Source: Nocardia grenadensis NBRC 108939
GTDB taxonomy: Bacteria; Actinomycetota; Actinomycetes; Mycobacteriales; Mycobacteriaceae
Assembly: GCF_001613445.1 (NCBI RefSeq)
Contig: NZ_BDCJ01000030.1
Coordinates: 34,757 to 98,756, forward strand
DNA: 64,000 nucleotides
Reading direction: 5' to 3'
The position numbers and the translations under genes are program-made. Under the pieces are notes generated by a model. That model was not told the DNA's origin. It worked only from the letters and a program-made list of their open reading frames with translations, and made no database searches. Below, piece by piece: positions 33,867-43,256 of the stretch (its first letter is position 1; the number at the start of each line of letters is the position of its first letter).

Positions 33867-34813
33867 GCAGCCACGATCCGGCCGCCGGGCCCGGTGCCGA
33901 AACCCGCCGCGGGATGCTCCGTATTCCCGGCGGTGAGTTCGCGATGGGATCCGCGGATTTCTTCCCCGAGGAGCGACCCGTCCATCGGGTGCAGGTGGAT
34001 TCCTTCTGGATCGACGCGCATCCGGTGACCAACGCCGCGTTCCGGCGTTTCGTCAAGCAGACCGGGTACGTGACCGTCGCGGAGACCGCCCCGGCGGCCG
34101 AGGACTATCCGGAGGCGGATCCCGGAAGCCTGGTCGCCGGGGCATTGGTGTTCCGACCTACCTCGCGGCCTGTGCCGCTGGACAACTGGCAACGCTGGTG
34201 GCGTTATGTTCCCGGCGCGAATTGGCGCCGGCCACAGGGGCCCGGCAGCACGCTGGAAGGTCTCGACCGGCACCCCGTGACCCAGGTGGCATACGCCGAT
34301 GCCGCGGCATACGCGGCCTGGACGGGTAAACAGCTGCCGACGGAAGCAGAGTGGGAGTACGCGGCCCGTGGCGGGCTGGACTCGGCCGCCTACATCTGGG
34401 GCGAGGAACCGGAACCCACCGGCCGGCGCATGGCCAATATCTGGACCGGCGAATTCCCCTGGCAATTTTATCCCGGCCGCGGGCAGAAACCTGTCCCCAG
34501 CACCACCGCGGTCGGCACCTATGCGCCCAACGGGTACGGCCTGTCCGATATGGCCGGCAATGTCTGGGAGTGGACCGGCGACCGCTACCGGAACGCACAC
34601 ACCCGGCCGTCCTGCTGCGCCCCAGGCAATCCCCACCTCGACCGGCCCGATCCGGATACCGCACAGCGGTTTCCCCGGCACGTCGTAAAAGGCGGCTCCT
34701 ACCTGTGCTCCGCGAACTACTGCCTGCGCTATCGGCCCGCCGCCCGGCAGGGGCAGACCGAGGACACCGCCACCTGCCACCTCGGCTTCCGGTGCGTGGT
34801 GCGTGGTGCGTGA
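33863..34813 (+). CDS. Formylglycine-generating enzyme (sulfatase activator)
   Basis: 316 residues, FGE-sulfatase/SUMF1 family. It oxidises the sulfatase active-site cysteine to formylglycine co- or post-translationally. Signatures: IPGGEFAMGSADFFPEERPVH at the N-terminus, LPTEAEWEYAARGG, GYGLSDMAGNVWEWT, and the copper-binding cysteine pair C282-x4-C287 within KGGSYLCSANYCLRYRPAAR, which is intact. The TTG start overlaps the sulfatase stop by four bases; an in-frame ATG 17 codons later would also give a near-complete protein. Similarity in order and motif to the M. tuberculosis pair AtsA/Rv0712 is clear. Confidence 0.92.
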   Translation: MSSHDPAAGPGAETRRGMLRIPGGEFAMGSADFFPEERPVHRVQVDSFWIDAHPVTNAAFRRFVKQTGYVTVAETAPAAEDYPEADPGSLVAGALVFRPTSRPVPLDNWQRWWRYVPGANWRRPQGPGSTLEGLDRHPVTQVAYADAAAYAAWTGKQLPTEAEWEYAARGGLDSAAYIWGEEPEPTGRRMANIWTGEFPWQFYPGRGQKPVPSTTAVGTYAPNGYGLSDMAGNVWEWTGDRYRNAHTRPSCCAPGNPHLDRPDPDTAQRFPRHVVKGGSYLCSANYCLRYRPAARQGQTEDTATCHLGFRCVVRGA

Positions 34814-34841
34814 ACTGTGACCGGCATTCCAGACGAGTACT

Positions 34842-34967
34842 GCGCCGCTCTTCTCGGAGCGACACCGTTCGCGGCGATTCAGCGAATCACTCGAGATCTT
34901 CGTGACGCGACCGGCGCCGACGGTGCGGCCACCCTCGCGGATCGTGAAGCGCAGACCCTCGCCCATG
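34842..34967 (-). pseudogene. Partial duplicate of the tuf 3' end and terminator
   Basis: About 126 bases match the true tuf end (35698-35824) with roughly 94% identity and one single-base deletion. The copy spans most of the tuf terminator and the last 27 or so codons (LRFTIREGGRTVGAGRVTKI), but the deletion shifts the frame so the tuf stop is missed. Substitutions in the terminator stem weaken it. It has no start and is not a functional gene. It is in the same orientation as tuf, which lies 0.86 kb away. Confidence 0.85.
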
Positions 34968-34978
34968 CCGGCACAGCA

Positions 34979-35376
34979 TCATGGCGTTATCGCTGTGACG
35001 CCATCAAGATCGCCGAACTTCGCCTTCGTACCGAGGGAAACGACGGCACGACCGGTTTCCGCGGCATGCGCGGCGATGATCAGATCGTGTGCGCCGCGAG
35101 GTCTACCCGATCGCCGCACCTGTGCCAGGAGCTGGGCGTGACGAGTGGCTGTGGCGTCGGTGTACTCGAGGCTATGAGGTCGGCCAGCAGCAAGGGGAGT
35201 CGACGGGAGCATTGACCCGCACGCTCGGCGGCGTCGGCCAGTTCGATGCCGACCCGGAACTCCGCGACGGTCGCCGCGGCTATCGCGAGATCGTCGTCGT
35301 CGTAAGCGGTACGGTCGATCGTTTCACGCTCATAGGCGATCAGAACACCCGTGTCGAGAATCAAGCACCTGCCCAC
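34979..35376 (-). pseudogene. PIN-domain (VapC-type) toxin, frameshifted
   Basis: A VapC-like ribonuclease split into two frames. The first half begins CLILDTGVLIAYERE and includes VAEFRVGIELA. The second half, in another frame, reads EYTDATATRHAQLLAQV, then GRPRGAHDLIIAAHAAETGR and KFGDLDGV. The acidic PIN residues D (LDTG), E (VAEF) and D (AHDLI) are all present, but no single frame contains them. The break lies near 35178-35195. The combined length (398 bases, one off a multiple of three) fits an indel in a gene of about 132 codons. It starts inside the antitoxin gene, so expression would be coupled. Confidence 0.75.
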
Positions 35377-35621
35377 GAGTCCTCCATATCGTCGGACACC
35401 ATGGCAAGCCCCGCCGCGATATCGGCTGCGTAGTCGTCGTCGAACGGTGGTACGTCGGATTCCTCCAACGCGAGCCGCGACGAACGGCCCGTACTCGTCG
35501 CGGGCGGCGTCACGGTCGCCACGACCCGCCCATGCCGGACGATACGTACCGTCTCACCGTGCTCGGCACGGCTGAGCACAGCAGAGAAGTTTCGTGACGC
35601 CTCGGCTGCGGACAGGGTCAC
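35361..35621 (-). CDS. Phd/YefM-type antitoxin
   Basis: 86 residues beginning MTLSAAEASRNFSAVLSRAE, with GETVRIVRHGRVVATVTPP, the N-terminal DNA-binding fold of Phd/YefM antitoxins. The C-terminal half is acidic (ESDVPPFDDDYAADIAAGLAM) and would bind the toxin. Translation starts at GTG. The gene is intact although its toxin partner is frameshifted; it could still act as a repressor of its own promoter. The unit sits between the two copies of the tuf end, unlike the housekeeping genes around it. Confidence 0.8.
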   Translation of the reverse strand: MTLSAAEASRNFSAVLSRAEHGETVRIVRHGRVVATVTPPATSTGRSSRLALEESDVPPFDDDYAADIAAGLAMVSDDMEDSWAGA

Positions 35622-35692
35622 AATGGATTCATGATTATCAGAATTGCGTGAGTAGGGCTACTTCCGAACCCGGTTCACATCATGCGAAACGA

Positions 35693-35726
35693 GAACGGCG
35701 CCGCTCCTTTCGGAGCGACGCCGTTC
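35693..35726 (-). terminator. tuf intrinsic terminator
   Basis: 15-bp stem (35693-35707 and 35712-35726, one G-U-type mismatch) capped on the minus-strand transcript by a GAAA tetraloop and followed by TCGTTTCGC. It closes the rpsL-rpsG-fusA-tuf operon 17 bases after the tuf stop. Confidence 0.85.
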
Positions 35727-35742
35727 GCAGCGATTCAGCGAA

Positions 35743-36933
<1,191 letters not shown>

Positions 36934-37018
36934 TGTGGTGTCCTCCTGGACTTGTTGTTGCTTGCAGTTGCAGCAGTGCGGATTGATTTACAAGGGTCGT
37001 GCAGACGACCGGGCGATA

Positions 37019-39121
37019 TTACTCGCCGGTCGCCTTGGCGATGATCTCCTTCGACACGTTGGCCGGAACCTCCGCGTACGAATCGAACACCATGGAGTAG
37101 TTCGCCCGGCCCTGGGTCTTCGACCGCAGGTCACCGATGTAACCGAACATCTCCGAGAGCGGAACCAGCGCCTTGACGACACGGGCACCACTGCGTTCCT
37201 CCATGGCCTGGATCTGGCCACGGCGGGAGTTCAGGTCGCCGATCACATCGCCCATGTAGTCCTCGGGCGTGATGACCTCGACCGCCATCAGCGGTTCGAG
37301 GATCACCGGACCGGCCTTACGGGCCGCTTCCTTCAGGGCCTGCGCGCCGGCGATCTTGAACGCCATCTCCGAGGAGTCGACGTCGTGGTACGCACCGTCG
37401 AGCAGGCTCACCTTCAGATTGACCAGCGGGTAACCGGCGAGCACACCGTACTGCATGGCGTCCTGCGCGCCCGCGTCGACCGAGGGGATGTATTCCTTCG
37501 GCACGCGGCCACCGGTGACCTTGTTCTCGAACTCGTAGGTGGCGCCGTCTTCACCGACGAACGGCTCCAGCGCGATGATGACCTTCGCGAACTGACCCGA
37601 CCCACCCGTCTGCTTCTTATGGGTGAATTCGAGCTTCTCCACCTTCTTGGTGATCGTCTCGCGGTAGGCCACCTGCGGCTTGCCGACGTTCGCCTCGACC
37701 TTGAATTCGCGCTTCATCCGGTCGACCAGGATGTCCAGGTGCAGCTCGCCCATACCGCCGATGACGGTCTGGCCGGTCTCCTGGTCCAGCTTCACCGTGA
37801 AGGTCGGGTCCTCTTCGGCGAGCTTCTGGATCGCGGTGCCCAGCTTCTCCTGGTCGGACTTGGTCTTGGGCTCGATGGAGACCTCGATGACCGGGTCCGG
37901 GAAGGTCATGGACTCCAGCACGATCTGGTTGTTCGGATCGCACAGGGTGTCACCGGTGGTGGTGTCCTTCAGACCGATGACCGCGTAGATGTGGCCGGCG
38001 CCGACCTGGGGTACCGGGTTCTCCTTGTTGGAGTGCATCTGGAACAGCTTGCCCAGCCGCTCTTTCTTGCCCTTGGTCGCGTTGATGACCTGGGCACCGG
38101 AGTCGACCTTGCCCGAGTAGACGCGGACGTAGGTCAGCTTGCCGAAGAACGGGTGCACCGCGATCTTGAACGCCAGTGCCGCGAACGGCTCGTCGGCGCT
38201 CGGCTTACGGGTGATGACCTCGTCTTCCTTGCCGGGCACATGCCCCTGCACGGATTCGACATCCAGCGGCGAGGGCAGGTAGTCCACCACGGCGTCGAGC
38301 ATGGGCTGCACGCCCTTGTTCTTGAACGCCGAACCACACAGCACCGGGTACAGCTCGGAATTGACCGTCAGCTTGCGGATGGCGCCCTTGATCTCGTCGA
38401 TCGAGAGCTCTTCGCCACCGAAGAACTTCTCCAGCAGGGCCTCGTCGGACTCGGCGACCGTCTCCAGCAGTTCCTGGCGGTACTGCTCGGCCTTCTCGGC
38501 GAGGTCGGCCGGGATTTCCTGGACCTCGTACTTCTCACCGAGCTTGGTCTCGCCGGTCCAGACCTTCGCGTTCATCTCGACCAGGTCGACGATGCCCTCG
38601 AAGGAGTCCTCCGCGCCGATCGGCAGCTGGATGACCAGCGGCTTGGCGCCGAGGCGGTCCTTGATGGTCTGCACGGTGAAGTAGAAGTCGGCACCGAGCT
38701 TGTCCATCTTGTTGACGAAGCAGATCCGCGGCACGTCGTACTTGTCCGCCTGCCGCCACACCTGCTCGGACTGCGGTTCCACGCCCTCTTTGCCGTCGAA
38801 GACGGCCACGGCGCCATCGAGAACCCGCAGGCTGCGCTCCACCTCGACGGTGAAGTCCACGTGGCCCGGGGTATCGATGATGTTGATCTGATTCTGGTTC
38901 CAGAAGCAGGTCACCGCCGCGGAGGTGATGGTGATACCGCGCTCCTGCTCCTGCTCCATCCAGTCGGTGGTCGACGCCCCGTCATGGGTTTCGCCGATCT
39001 TGTAGTTCACACCGGTGTAGAAGAGGATGCGTTCGGTGGTAGTGGTTTTGCCCGCATCGATGTGGGCCATGATGCCGATGTTGCGGACCTTGTTCAGGTC
39101 GGTGAGCACGTCCTGTGCCAC
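37019..39121 (-). CDS. fusA: Elongation factor G
   Basis: 700 residues. Ribosomal translocation and recycling GTPase. The G1 motif AHIDAGKT (19-26), the G3 motif DTPGH and the G4 motif NKMD are all present, and domains III-V run to the end. The GTG start follows GGGGAAG. It is the third gene of the str operon, with a 126-base spacer after rpsG that has a small hairpin (CGGAAGC/GCTTCCG at about 39192-39208). No unusual substitutions relevant to fusidic acid were looked for. Confidence 0.99.
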   Translation of the reverse strand: MAQDVLTDLNKVRNIGIMAHIDAGKTTTTERILFYTGVNYKIGETHDGASTTDWMEQEQERGITITSAAVTCFWNQNQINIIDTPGHVDFTVEVERSLRVLDGAVAVFDGKEGVEPQSEQVWRQADKYDVPRICFVNKMDKLGADFYFTVQTIKDRLGAKPLVIQLPIGAEDSFEGIVDLVEMNAKVWTGETKLGEKYEVQEIPADLAEKAEQYRQELLETVAESDEALLEKFFGGEELSIDEIKGAIRKLTVNSELYPVLCGSAFKNKGVQPMLDAVVDYLPSPLDVESVQGHVPGKEDEVITRKPSADEPFAALAFKIAVHPFFGKLTYVRVYSGKVDSGAQVINATKGKKERLGKLFQMHSNKENPVPQVGAGHIYAVIGLKDTTTGDTLCDPNNQIVLESMTFPDPVIEVSIEPKTKSDQEKLGTAIQKLAEEDPTFTVKLDQETGQTVIGGMGELHLDILVDRMKREFKVEANVGKPQVAYRETITKKVEKLEFTHKKQTGGSGQFAKVIIALEPFVGEDGATYEFENKVTGGRVPKEYIPSVDAGAQDAMQYGVLAGYPLVNLKVSLLDGAYHDVDSSEMAFKIAGAQALKEAARKAGPVILEPLMAVEVITPEDYMGDVIGDLNSRRGQIQAMEERSGARVVKALVPLSEMFGYIGDLRSKTQGRANYSMVFDSYAEVPANVSKEIIAKATGE

Positions 39122-39247
39122 GGAAATCTTCCCCGCTCGTAGCTAGTTGGGATTCTCGCAGACGACCTCGCGATCGTCATATGTCGTCAAAGCGGAAGCA
39201 GAGCTTCCGTAAGCCTCCCGACCCCGGAGCGATGGGCCGGGCAGACA

Positions 39248-39718
39248 TCACCAGCGATAGTGCGCGAAGGCCCGGTTGGATTCGGCCATCTTGTGAGTGT
39301 CCTCACGGCGCTTCACCGAGGCGCCCAGACCGTTGCTGGCATCGAGCAGTTCGTTGGCCAGACGCTCGATCATGGTCTTCTCACGGCGCGCCCGCGAGTA
39401 GTTGACCAGCCAGCGCAGCGCGAGAGTGTTGGACCGTCCGGGACGGACCTCGACCGGAACCTGATAGGTGGCGCCACCGACGCGGCGCGGCTTGACCTCG
39501 AGGGCGGGCTTGACGTTGTCCAGCGCGCGCTTGAGCGTGACGACGGGATCGGTGCCCGTCTTCTCGCGCGCCTGCTCCAGCGCACCGTAGACGATGCGTT
39601 CGGCGGTGGACTTCTTGCCGTCGAGCAGGATCTTGTTGACCAGCTGCGTCACCAGCGGCGACCCGTAGACCGGGTCGTTGATCAGCGGACGCTTGGGAGC
39701 GGGGCCCTTGCGAGGCAT
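39248..39718 (-). CDS. rpsG: 30S ribosomal protein S7
   Basis: 156 residues, full-length S7, beginning MPRKGPAPKRP and ending NRAFAHYRW. It nucleates the 30S head by binding 16S rRNA. The gene starts one base after the rpsL stop, so the two are translationally linked. Confidence 0.99.
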   Translation of the reverse strand: MPRKGPAPKRPLINDPVYGSPLVTQLVNKILLDGKKSTAERIVYGALEQAREKTGTDPVVTLKRALDNVKPALEVKPRRVGGATYQVPVEVRPGRSNTLALRWLVNYSRARREKTMIERLANELLDASNGLGASVKRREDTHKMAESNRAFAHYRW

Positions 39719-39719
39719 A

Positions 39720-40094
39720 TCAGCTCTTCTCCTTCTTGGCGCCGTAACGGCTGCGGGCCTGCTTGCGGTTCTTCACACCCTGGGTATCGAGCGAGCCCCG
39801 GATGATCTTGTAGCGCACACCCGGAAGGTCCTTCACACGACCGCCGCGCACGAGCACCATCGAGTGCTCCTGCAGGTTGTGGCCTTCACCGGGGATGTAA
39901 GCCGTGACCTCGACCGCGCTGGTCAGCTTCACACGCGCGACCTTCCGCAGCGCGGAGTTCGGCTTCTTGGGGGTGGTGGTGTACACGCGGGTGCACACGC
40001 CACGACGCTGCGGGCTCCCCTTGAGGGCCGCGGTCTTGGTCTTGGAGACCTTGTCGCGGCGACCCTTGCGGACCAGCTGGTTGATGGTTGGCAT
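39720..40094 (-). CDS. rpsL: 30S ribosomal protein S12
   Basis: 124 residues. S12 lies at the decoding centre. The streptomycin-critical lysines K43 (TTTPKKPNS) and K88 (GGRVKDLPGV) are both wild type, so no rpsL-based streptomycin resistance is expected. It is the first gene of the str operon, about 200 bases downstream of a strong promoter. Confidence 0.99.
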   Translation of the reverse strand: MPTINQLVRKGRRDKVSKTKTAALKGSPQRRGVCTRVYTTTPKKPNSALRKVARVKLTSAVEVTAYIPGEGHNLQEHSMVLVRGGRVKDLPGVRYKIIRGSLDTQGVKNRKQARSRYGAKKEKS

Positions 40095-40304
40095 ATACCG
40101 GCTTTCCTTTTATCGGTTATGGCGGTGTCAGGGCTGTTCATCGAGCTTTCACCCGCACGTCCAACCACGTTTCTCGCGTCCCGAGGTCGGGCGTGTCGCG
40201 CGCAGTTCAGCGCCCGATTTACAGGCACGCTGGAATCGTCAGCCGCTCTCGCTGGCCTACGTCTACGCTCGAACTTGCCCGTATCCTTCCGGGCACAGCG
40301 GTCC

Positions 40305-40334
40305 ACTGTACTCGGGCGTGGTGAATAGGGTCAA
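40305..40334 (-). promoter_or_regulatory. Probable housekeeping-sigma promoter of the str operon
   Basis: On the minus strand TTGACC (40329-40334), an 18-base spacer and TACAGT (40305-40310) give a good -35/-10 pair. The predicted transcript would have a leader of about 200 bases before rpsL, long for an actinobacterial gene. The whole 40095-40502 spacer contains no gene. Confidence 0.65.
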
Positions 40335-40502
40335 AACCGGGGTGATGTTGTGATATGGCGGGCCGCTGTCGGCCCCTCGGATTCCGGCTCTCGGCCCTCC
40401 CCGGGCATTCTCGCGATCCCTTCTCAACCGCCGAACACCCGCCGCTTGTTCCCCGACCTGCCCGGATTCGCAGGGCGCGTACCGCGCCGCACATCGGAGC
40501 AG

Positions 40503-41057
40503 CTAACGGGCGATATTGAGCGTCAGCTCGAGCAATTTCTTGGCGGCGGCGCACGGGTCGGCCGTCCCGCCCGAGGAGTTCACCCACCAGCCGATCACCC
40601 CGGAATCGGCGGCACTCGCGGTCATCCCGCACGACCTCGGATCGTTCGGCCGCCGGATCTCCAGTGCGATCGTCCCCTGCACGGTGGTTTTGGTGCTGGT
40701 GTAACCGAGTTTGTCGTTGGTCGCCTGTTCGGTGCGCAACGACCCGTTCTCGTACCAGTTGAGCGTGAGCATTCCCGAGCCACCGCCGATATCCCACATG
40801 CAGACGGCCCCGAAGAACGAGTCGCTGATATAGGTGTTGCCGCCGAGCGCGTCGATGATCTGCTGGTCGGTCACCACATCGCATTCACGGAGCAGCTTGT
40901 CGATGTGGTCGGTATTGACCGATTCGCCGCCACCGACCGGTAGCGCGGTCCCTTCCACGGTAGTGCCGCAGCCGACACCGAGCACCGTGATCACCGGCAG
41001 GGCCAGTGCCGCGGCGGCGGTGCGCAGTCGCCGGTGGCGGGTTCGCAGACGTCGCAT
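40503..41057 (-). CDS. DUF3558-family lipoprotein
   Basis: 184 residues. A basic N-terminus followed by a hydrophobic stretch and LGVGC with C30 suggests a lipoprotein, though the -3 residue (Gly) is not ideal. The mature part shows the DUF3558 pattern: a cysteine near the start of the domain (LLRECDVVTDQQI), GAVCMWDI, and a C-terminal DPCAAAKKLLELTLN. It lies five bases after the stop of a second DUF3558 gene. Such proteins are common in mycobacteria and nocardiae and mostly uncharacterised. Confidence 0.85.
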   Translation of the reverse strand: MRRLRTRHRRLRTAAAALALPVITVLGVGCGTTVEGTALPVGGGESVNTDHIDKLLRECDVVTDQQIIDALGGNTYISDSFFGAVCMWDIGGGSGMLTLNWYENGSLRTEQATNDKLGYTSTKTTVQGTIALEIRRPNDPRSCGMTASAADSGVIGWWVNSSGGTADPCAAAKKLLELTLNIAR

Positions 41058-41062
41058 CCTCT

Positions 41063-41593
41063 TCACCCCAGCCGCTCGATGGTCAGTTCGGCCAGCGCTC
41101 GGCTGCGATCGCACGGATTGCCGCGGTCGGTACCGAACGAACCCAGCGAGGTCGACCATTCGAAGAAATCGTCGTCCAACTGGACCGCGAGATCGCAGAT
41201 GGTGCCGGTGGGATCGAGTGCCGCGAAACCGTTCCGGCCGCCGACGGTGATCGGTTCCGGCGGCCGGCCGTGCGTGGTGACCCAGGCCTTCTCTCTTTCC
41301 AGCGGGCTACCGCGGTAGGAGGCGAAGGTGATCGAGGCACCGCCCAGTCCACCCGACTGCCAGTTGCAGCCGACCGCGTTCTTGTACGACTGGACGATCT
41401 GCCGCAGGCCCCCCAGGTCACGCACCTCGTTGTCGGTGACATGTCCGCATTCCCCCACGAACGGACCGAGCGCGGCCACCTTCGGCGCCGGACCGCGCGG
41501 CCCGTCGGCTTCCTCGGAGCCCTGGTCGGATCCGCAGCCCGTCAGAGCAAACGCCGCGGTTAACCCGAGGACTATCGCCGACCTGATCCGCAT
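41063..41593 (-). CDS. DUF3558-family lipoprotein
   Basis: 176 residues with a clear lipobox (ALTGC, C20) after a short signal. The DUF3558 core is present: FVGECGHVTDNEV, VGCNWQSGGLGG, and the C-terminal NPCDRSRALAELTIERL. It forms a tandem pair with the following gene, separated by only five bases, and the two share domain layout with low identity, which suggests an old duplication. The proteins may act together on the cell envelope; there is no direct evidence. Confidence 0.85.
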   Translation of the reverse strand: MRIRSAIVLGLTAAFALTGCGSDQGSEEADGPRGPAPKVAALGPFVGECGHVTDNEVRDLGGLRQIVQSYKNAVGCNWQSGGLGGASITFASYRGSPLEREKAWVTTHGRPPEPITVGGRNGFAALDPTGTICDLAVQLDDDFFEWSTSLGSFGTDRGNPCDRSRALAELTIERLG

Positions 41594-41665
41594 GCCGTGC
41601 ACAATACCGACGAAAGATCGCTCCCGGCGGCGGTGCAGGTCGCCGATGGTTTGCGGCCGGGTGGT

Positions 41666-41693
41666 CCGGCCCGCGGCTCGCACCGCGGGCCGG
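41666..41693 (-). terminator. Terminator after the quinone oxidoreductase gene
   Basis: Perfect 11-base arms CCGGCCCGCGG and CCGCGGGCCGG with a six-base loop, seven bases past the stop of the minus-strand oxidoreductase gene. It separates it from the DUF3558 pair. Confidence 0.65.
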
Positions 41694-41699
41694 AGGTAT

Positions 41700-42674
41700 T
41701 CAGCGAACGGCGACCACGACTTTGCCGGTGGCGGCACGCTTTTCCAGCGAGGCCACCGCCTGCGCGGCCTGCTCCAGCGGGAACAGCACCGCCTGCGGCG
41801 CGGCGATCTCGCCGGCGGCGAACAGCGGCTCCACCTCGGCCCATTGCTCGGCCAGATACCCCGGGTGCGAAAGCATCCATTCACCCCAGCCCGCGCCGAC
41901 GACCTCGACATTCTTCAGCAGCAGCCGGTTCACCTTCACCGTCGGGATATCGCCGCCGGTGAAGCCGACCACCAGCAGCCGGCCGCCGCGGGCCAGCGAG
42001 CGGATGCTGTCGGTGAAGCGATCGCCGCCCACCGGGTCGAGCACGATATCGACCCCGCGGTTGTCGGTGAGTTCCTTGACCCGGTCCAGCCAGCCGTCGG
42101 TGAGTACGACATCGGTGGCGCCGTGCGCACGAGCGATCTCGGCCTTCTCCTCGGTGCTCACCACCGCGATCACCCGGCCGGCGCCCAGTGCGCCCGCCAG
42201 CCGCAGGGTGGAGGTGCCGATCCCGCCGGCAGCGCCGTGGACCAGCACGGATTCACCTTCGGCGAGGCGGCCGCGGTTGCGCAGGCAGAAGTGCACGGTG
42301 AGATCGTTGAACAGGATTCCGGCGCCCGCCTCGAAGGAGATGTTGTCCGGGAGTTTGAAAACCATCTCGGCGGCGGTACTGGCGACTTCGGCCATGGCGC
42401 CGCCGAGCATAGTGAGGGCACAGACGCGGTCGCCGGGTTTCACATGCGATCCCTCGGGCGCCTCGCGCACCACACCCGCGACCTCGCCACCGACCACGAA
42501 TGGCAGCTGGGGTTTCATCTGGTAGAGCCCGCGGGTCATCAGTACGTCGGGGAAGGCCACCCCGGCGGCGTGCACATCGATCACCACACCGCCGGGCAGC
42601 GGCTGCGGTTCCGGGATGTCGACGATCTCGATTGCCTCCGGCCCCCCGAGTTTGCTGACCTGAGCTGCGCGCAT
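41700..42674 (-). CDS. NADPH:quinone oxidoreductase, zinc-less MDR family
   Basis: 324 residues of the medium-chain dehydrogenase/reductase superfamily. The N-terminal catalytic fold starts MRAAQVSKLGGPEAIEIVDIPEP. The nucleotide-binding motif is VLVHGAAGGIGTSTLRLAGALGAGRVIAV; AAGGIG is the quinone-reductase version. The zinc ligands of alcohol dehydrogenases are absent. VGGEVAGVV and FNDLTVHFCL fit the QOR subgroup. It is monocistronic. Function: one-electron or two-electron reduction of quinones or enones; substrate not predictable. Confidence 0.88.
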   Translation of the reverse strand: MRAAQVSKLGGPEAIEIVDIPEPQPLPGGVVIDVHAAGVAFPDVLMTRGLYQMKPQLPFVVGGEVAGVVREAPEGSHVKPGDRVCALTMLGGAMAEVASTAAEMVFKLPDNISFEAGAGILFNDLTVHFCLRNRGRLAEGESVLVHGAAGGIGTSTLRLAGALGAGRVIAVVSTEEKAEIARAHGATDVVLTDGWLDRVKELTDNRGVDIVLDPVGGDRFTDSIRSLARGGRLLVVGFTGGDIPTVKVNRLLLKNVEVVGAGWGEWMLSHPGYLAEQWAEVEPLFAAGEIAAPQAVLFPLEQAAQAVASLEKRAATGKVVVAVR

Positions 42675-42923
42675 ATGCCGACCTCTCTGTTCGCCGACCG
42701 GCGGTTATAGATACGCGCCAGTCGATATGTACCAATCCGCCCGTCCTCATCAACTTAATCGGCGCCACCGGCCCGAGTCCATCCCCGCCCGGGCCGGGCC
42801 GGGCCGCGCCGGCGCGTACGAGCAACGGCGTCGACCGATCACCGCTGGTCGAGCACGCCTCGGGGAAAGCGTCGTTTTGTTAGGCTCGGCCACGAACAAC
42901 GGGCGGGAATCCCTGGGGGACAG

Positions 42924-43256
42924 ATGAACGAAGAGGCGAGCACACCCGGTACCACGGTCCGGGTCGATCCCGGGCTGCTGCGCGGCTTCGCCGGTCGGCT
43001 CGACACCGAGGCGGACGCCGTCACCGCACTCGACGCCGCCGGGGTGTTCGCCGCGGCGGCCACCGCACTACCCGGCACCGGTTTCGGCCCGCCCGCACAA
43101 CGCGCCGCCGACCTCGCCGCCGACTGCCTGCGCCGGGTGAGCGACCGGCTCACCACCATCGCCGACACCCTGCGCACCAGCGCGGGCGACTACGAGATGA
43201 CCGAAGCGGAGGTCACCGAGGCGCTCACCACCGTGGGAATGGAGACCTCGGTATGA
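42924..43256 (+). CDS. Small ESX/type VII secretion partner protein
   Basis: 110 residues, helical hairpin predicted, no signal peptide. Near the C-terminus is Y90-E-M-T-E94, a YxxxD/E type VII export motif, placed after the second helix as in EsxB/EspC-like substrates. It has no central WxG; the corresponding turn reads GTGFGPP. It overlaps the next gene by ATGA. By analogy with other pairs it should heterodimerise with the following WXG-like protein and carry it to an ESX machine encoded elsewhere. Confidence 0.65.
   Translation: MNEEASTPGTTVRVDPGLLRGFAGRLDTEADAVTALDAAGVFAAAATALPGTGFGPPAQRAADLAADCLRRVSDRLTTIADTLRTSAGDYEMTEAEVTEALTTVGMETSV

Noticed and set aside
34817..35215. Plus-strand open frame overlapping the tuf fragment and toxin
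   Set aside because: It is antisense to the degenerate tuf copy and toxin; it does not resemble any protein.
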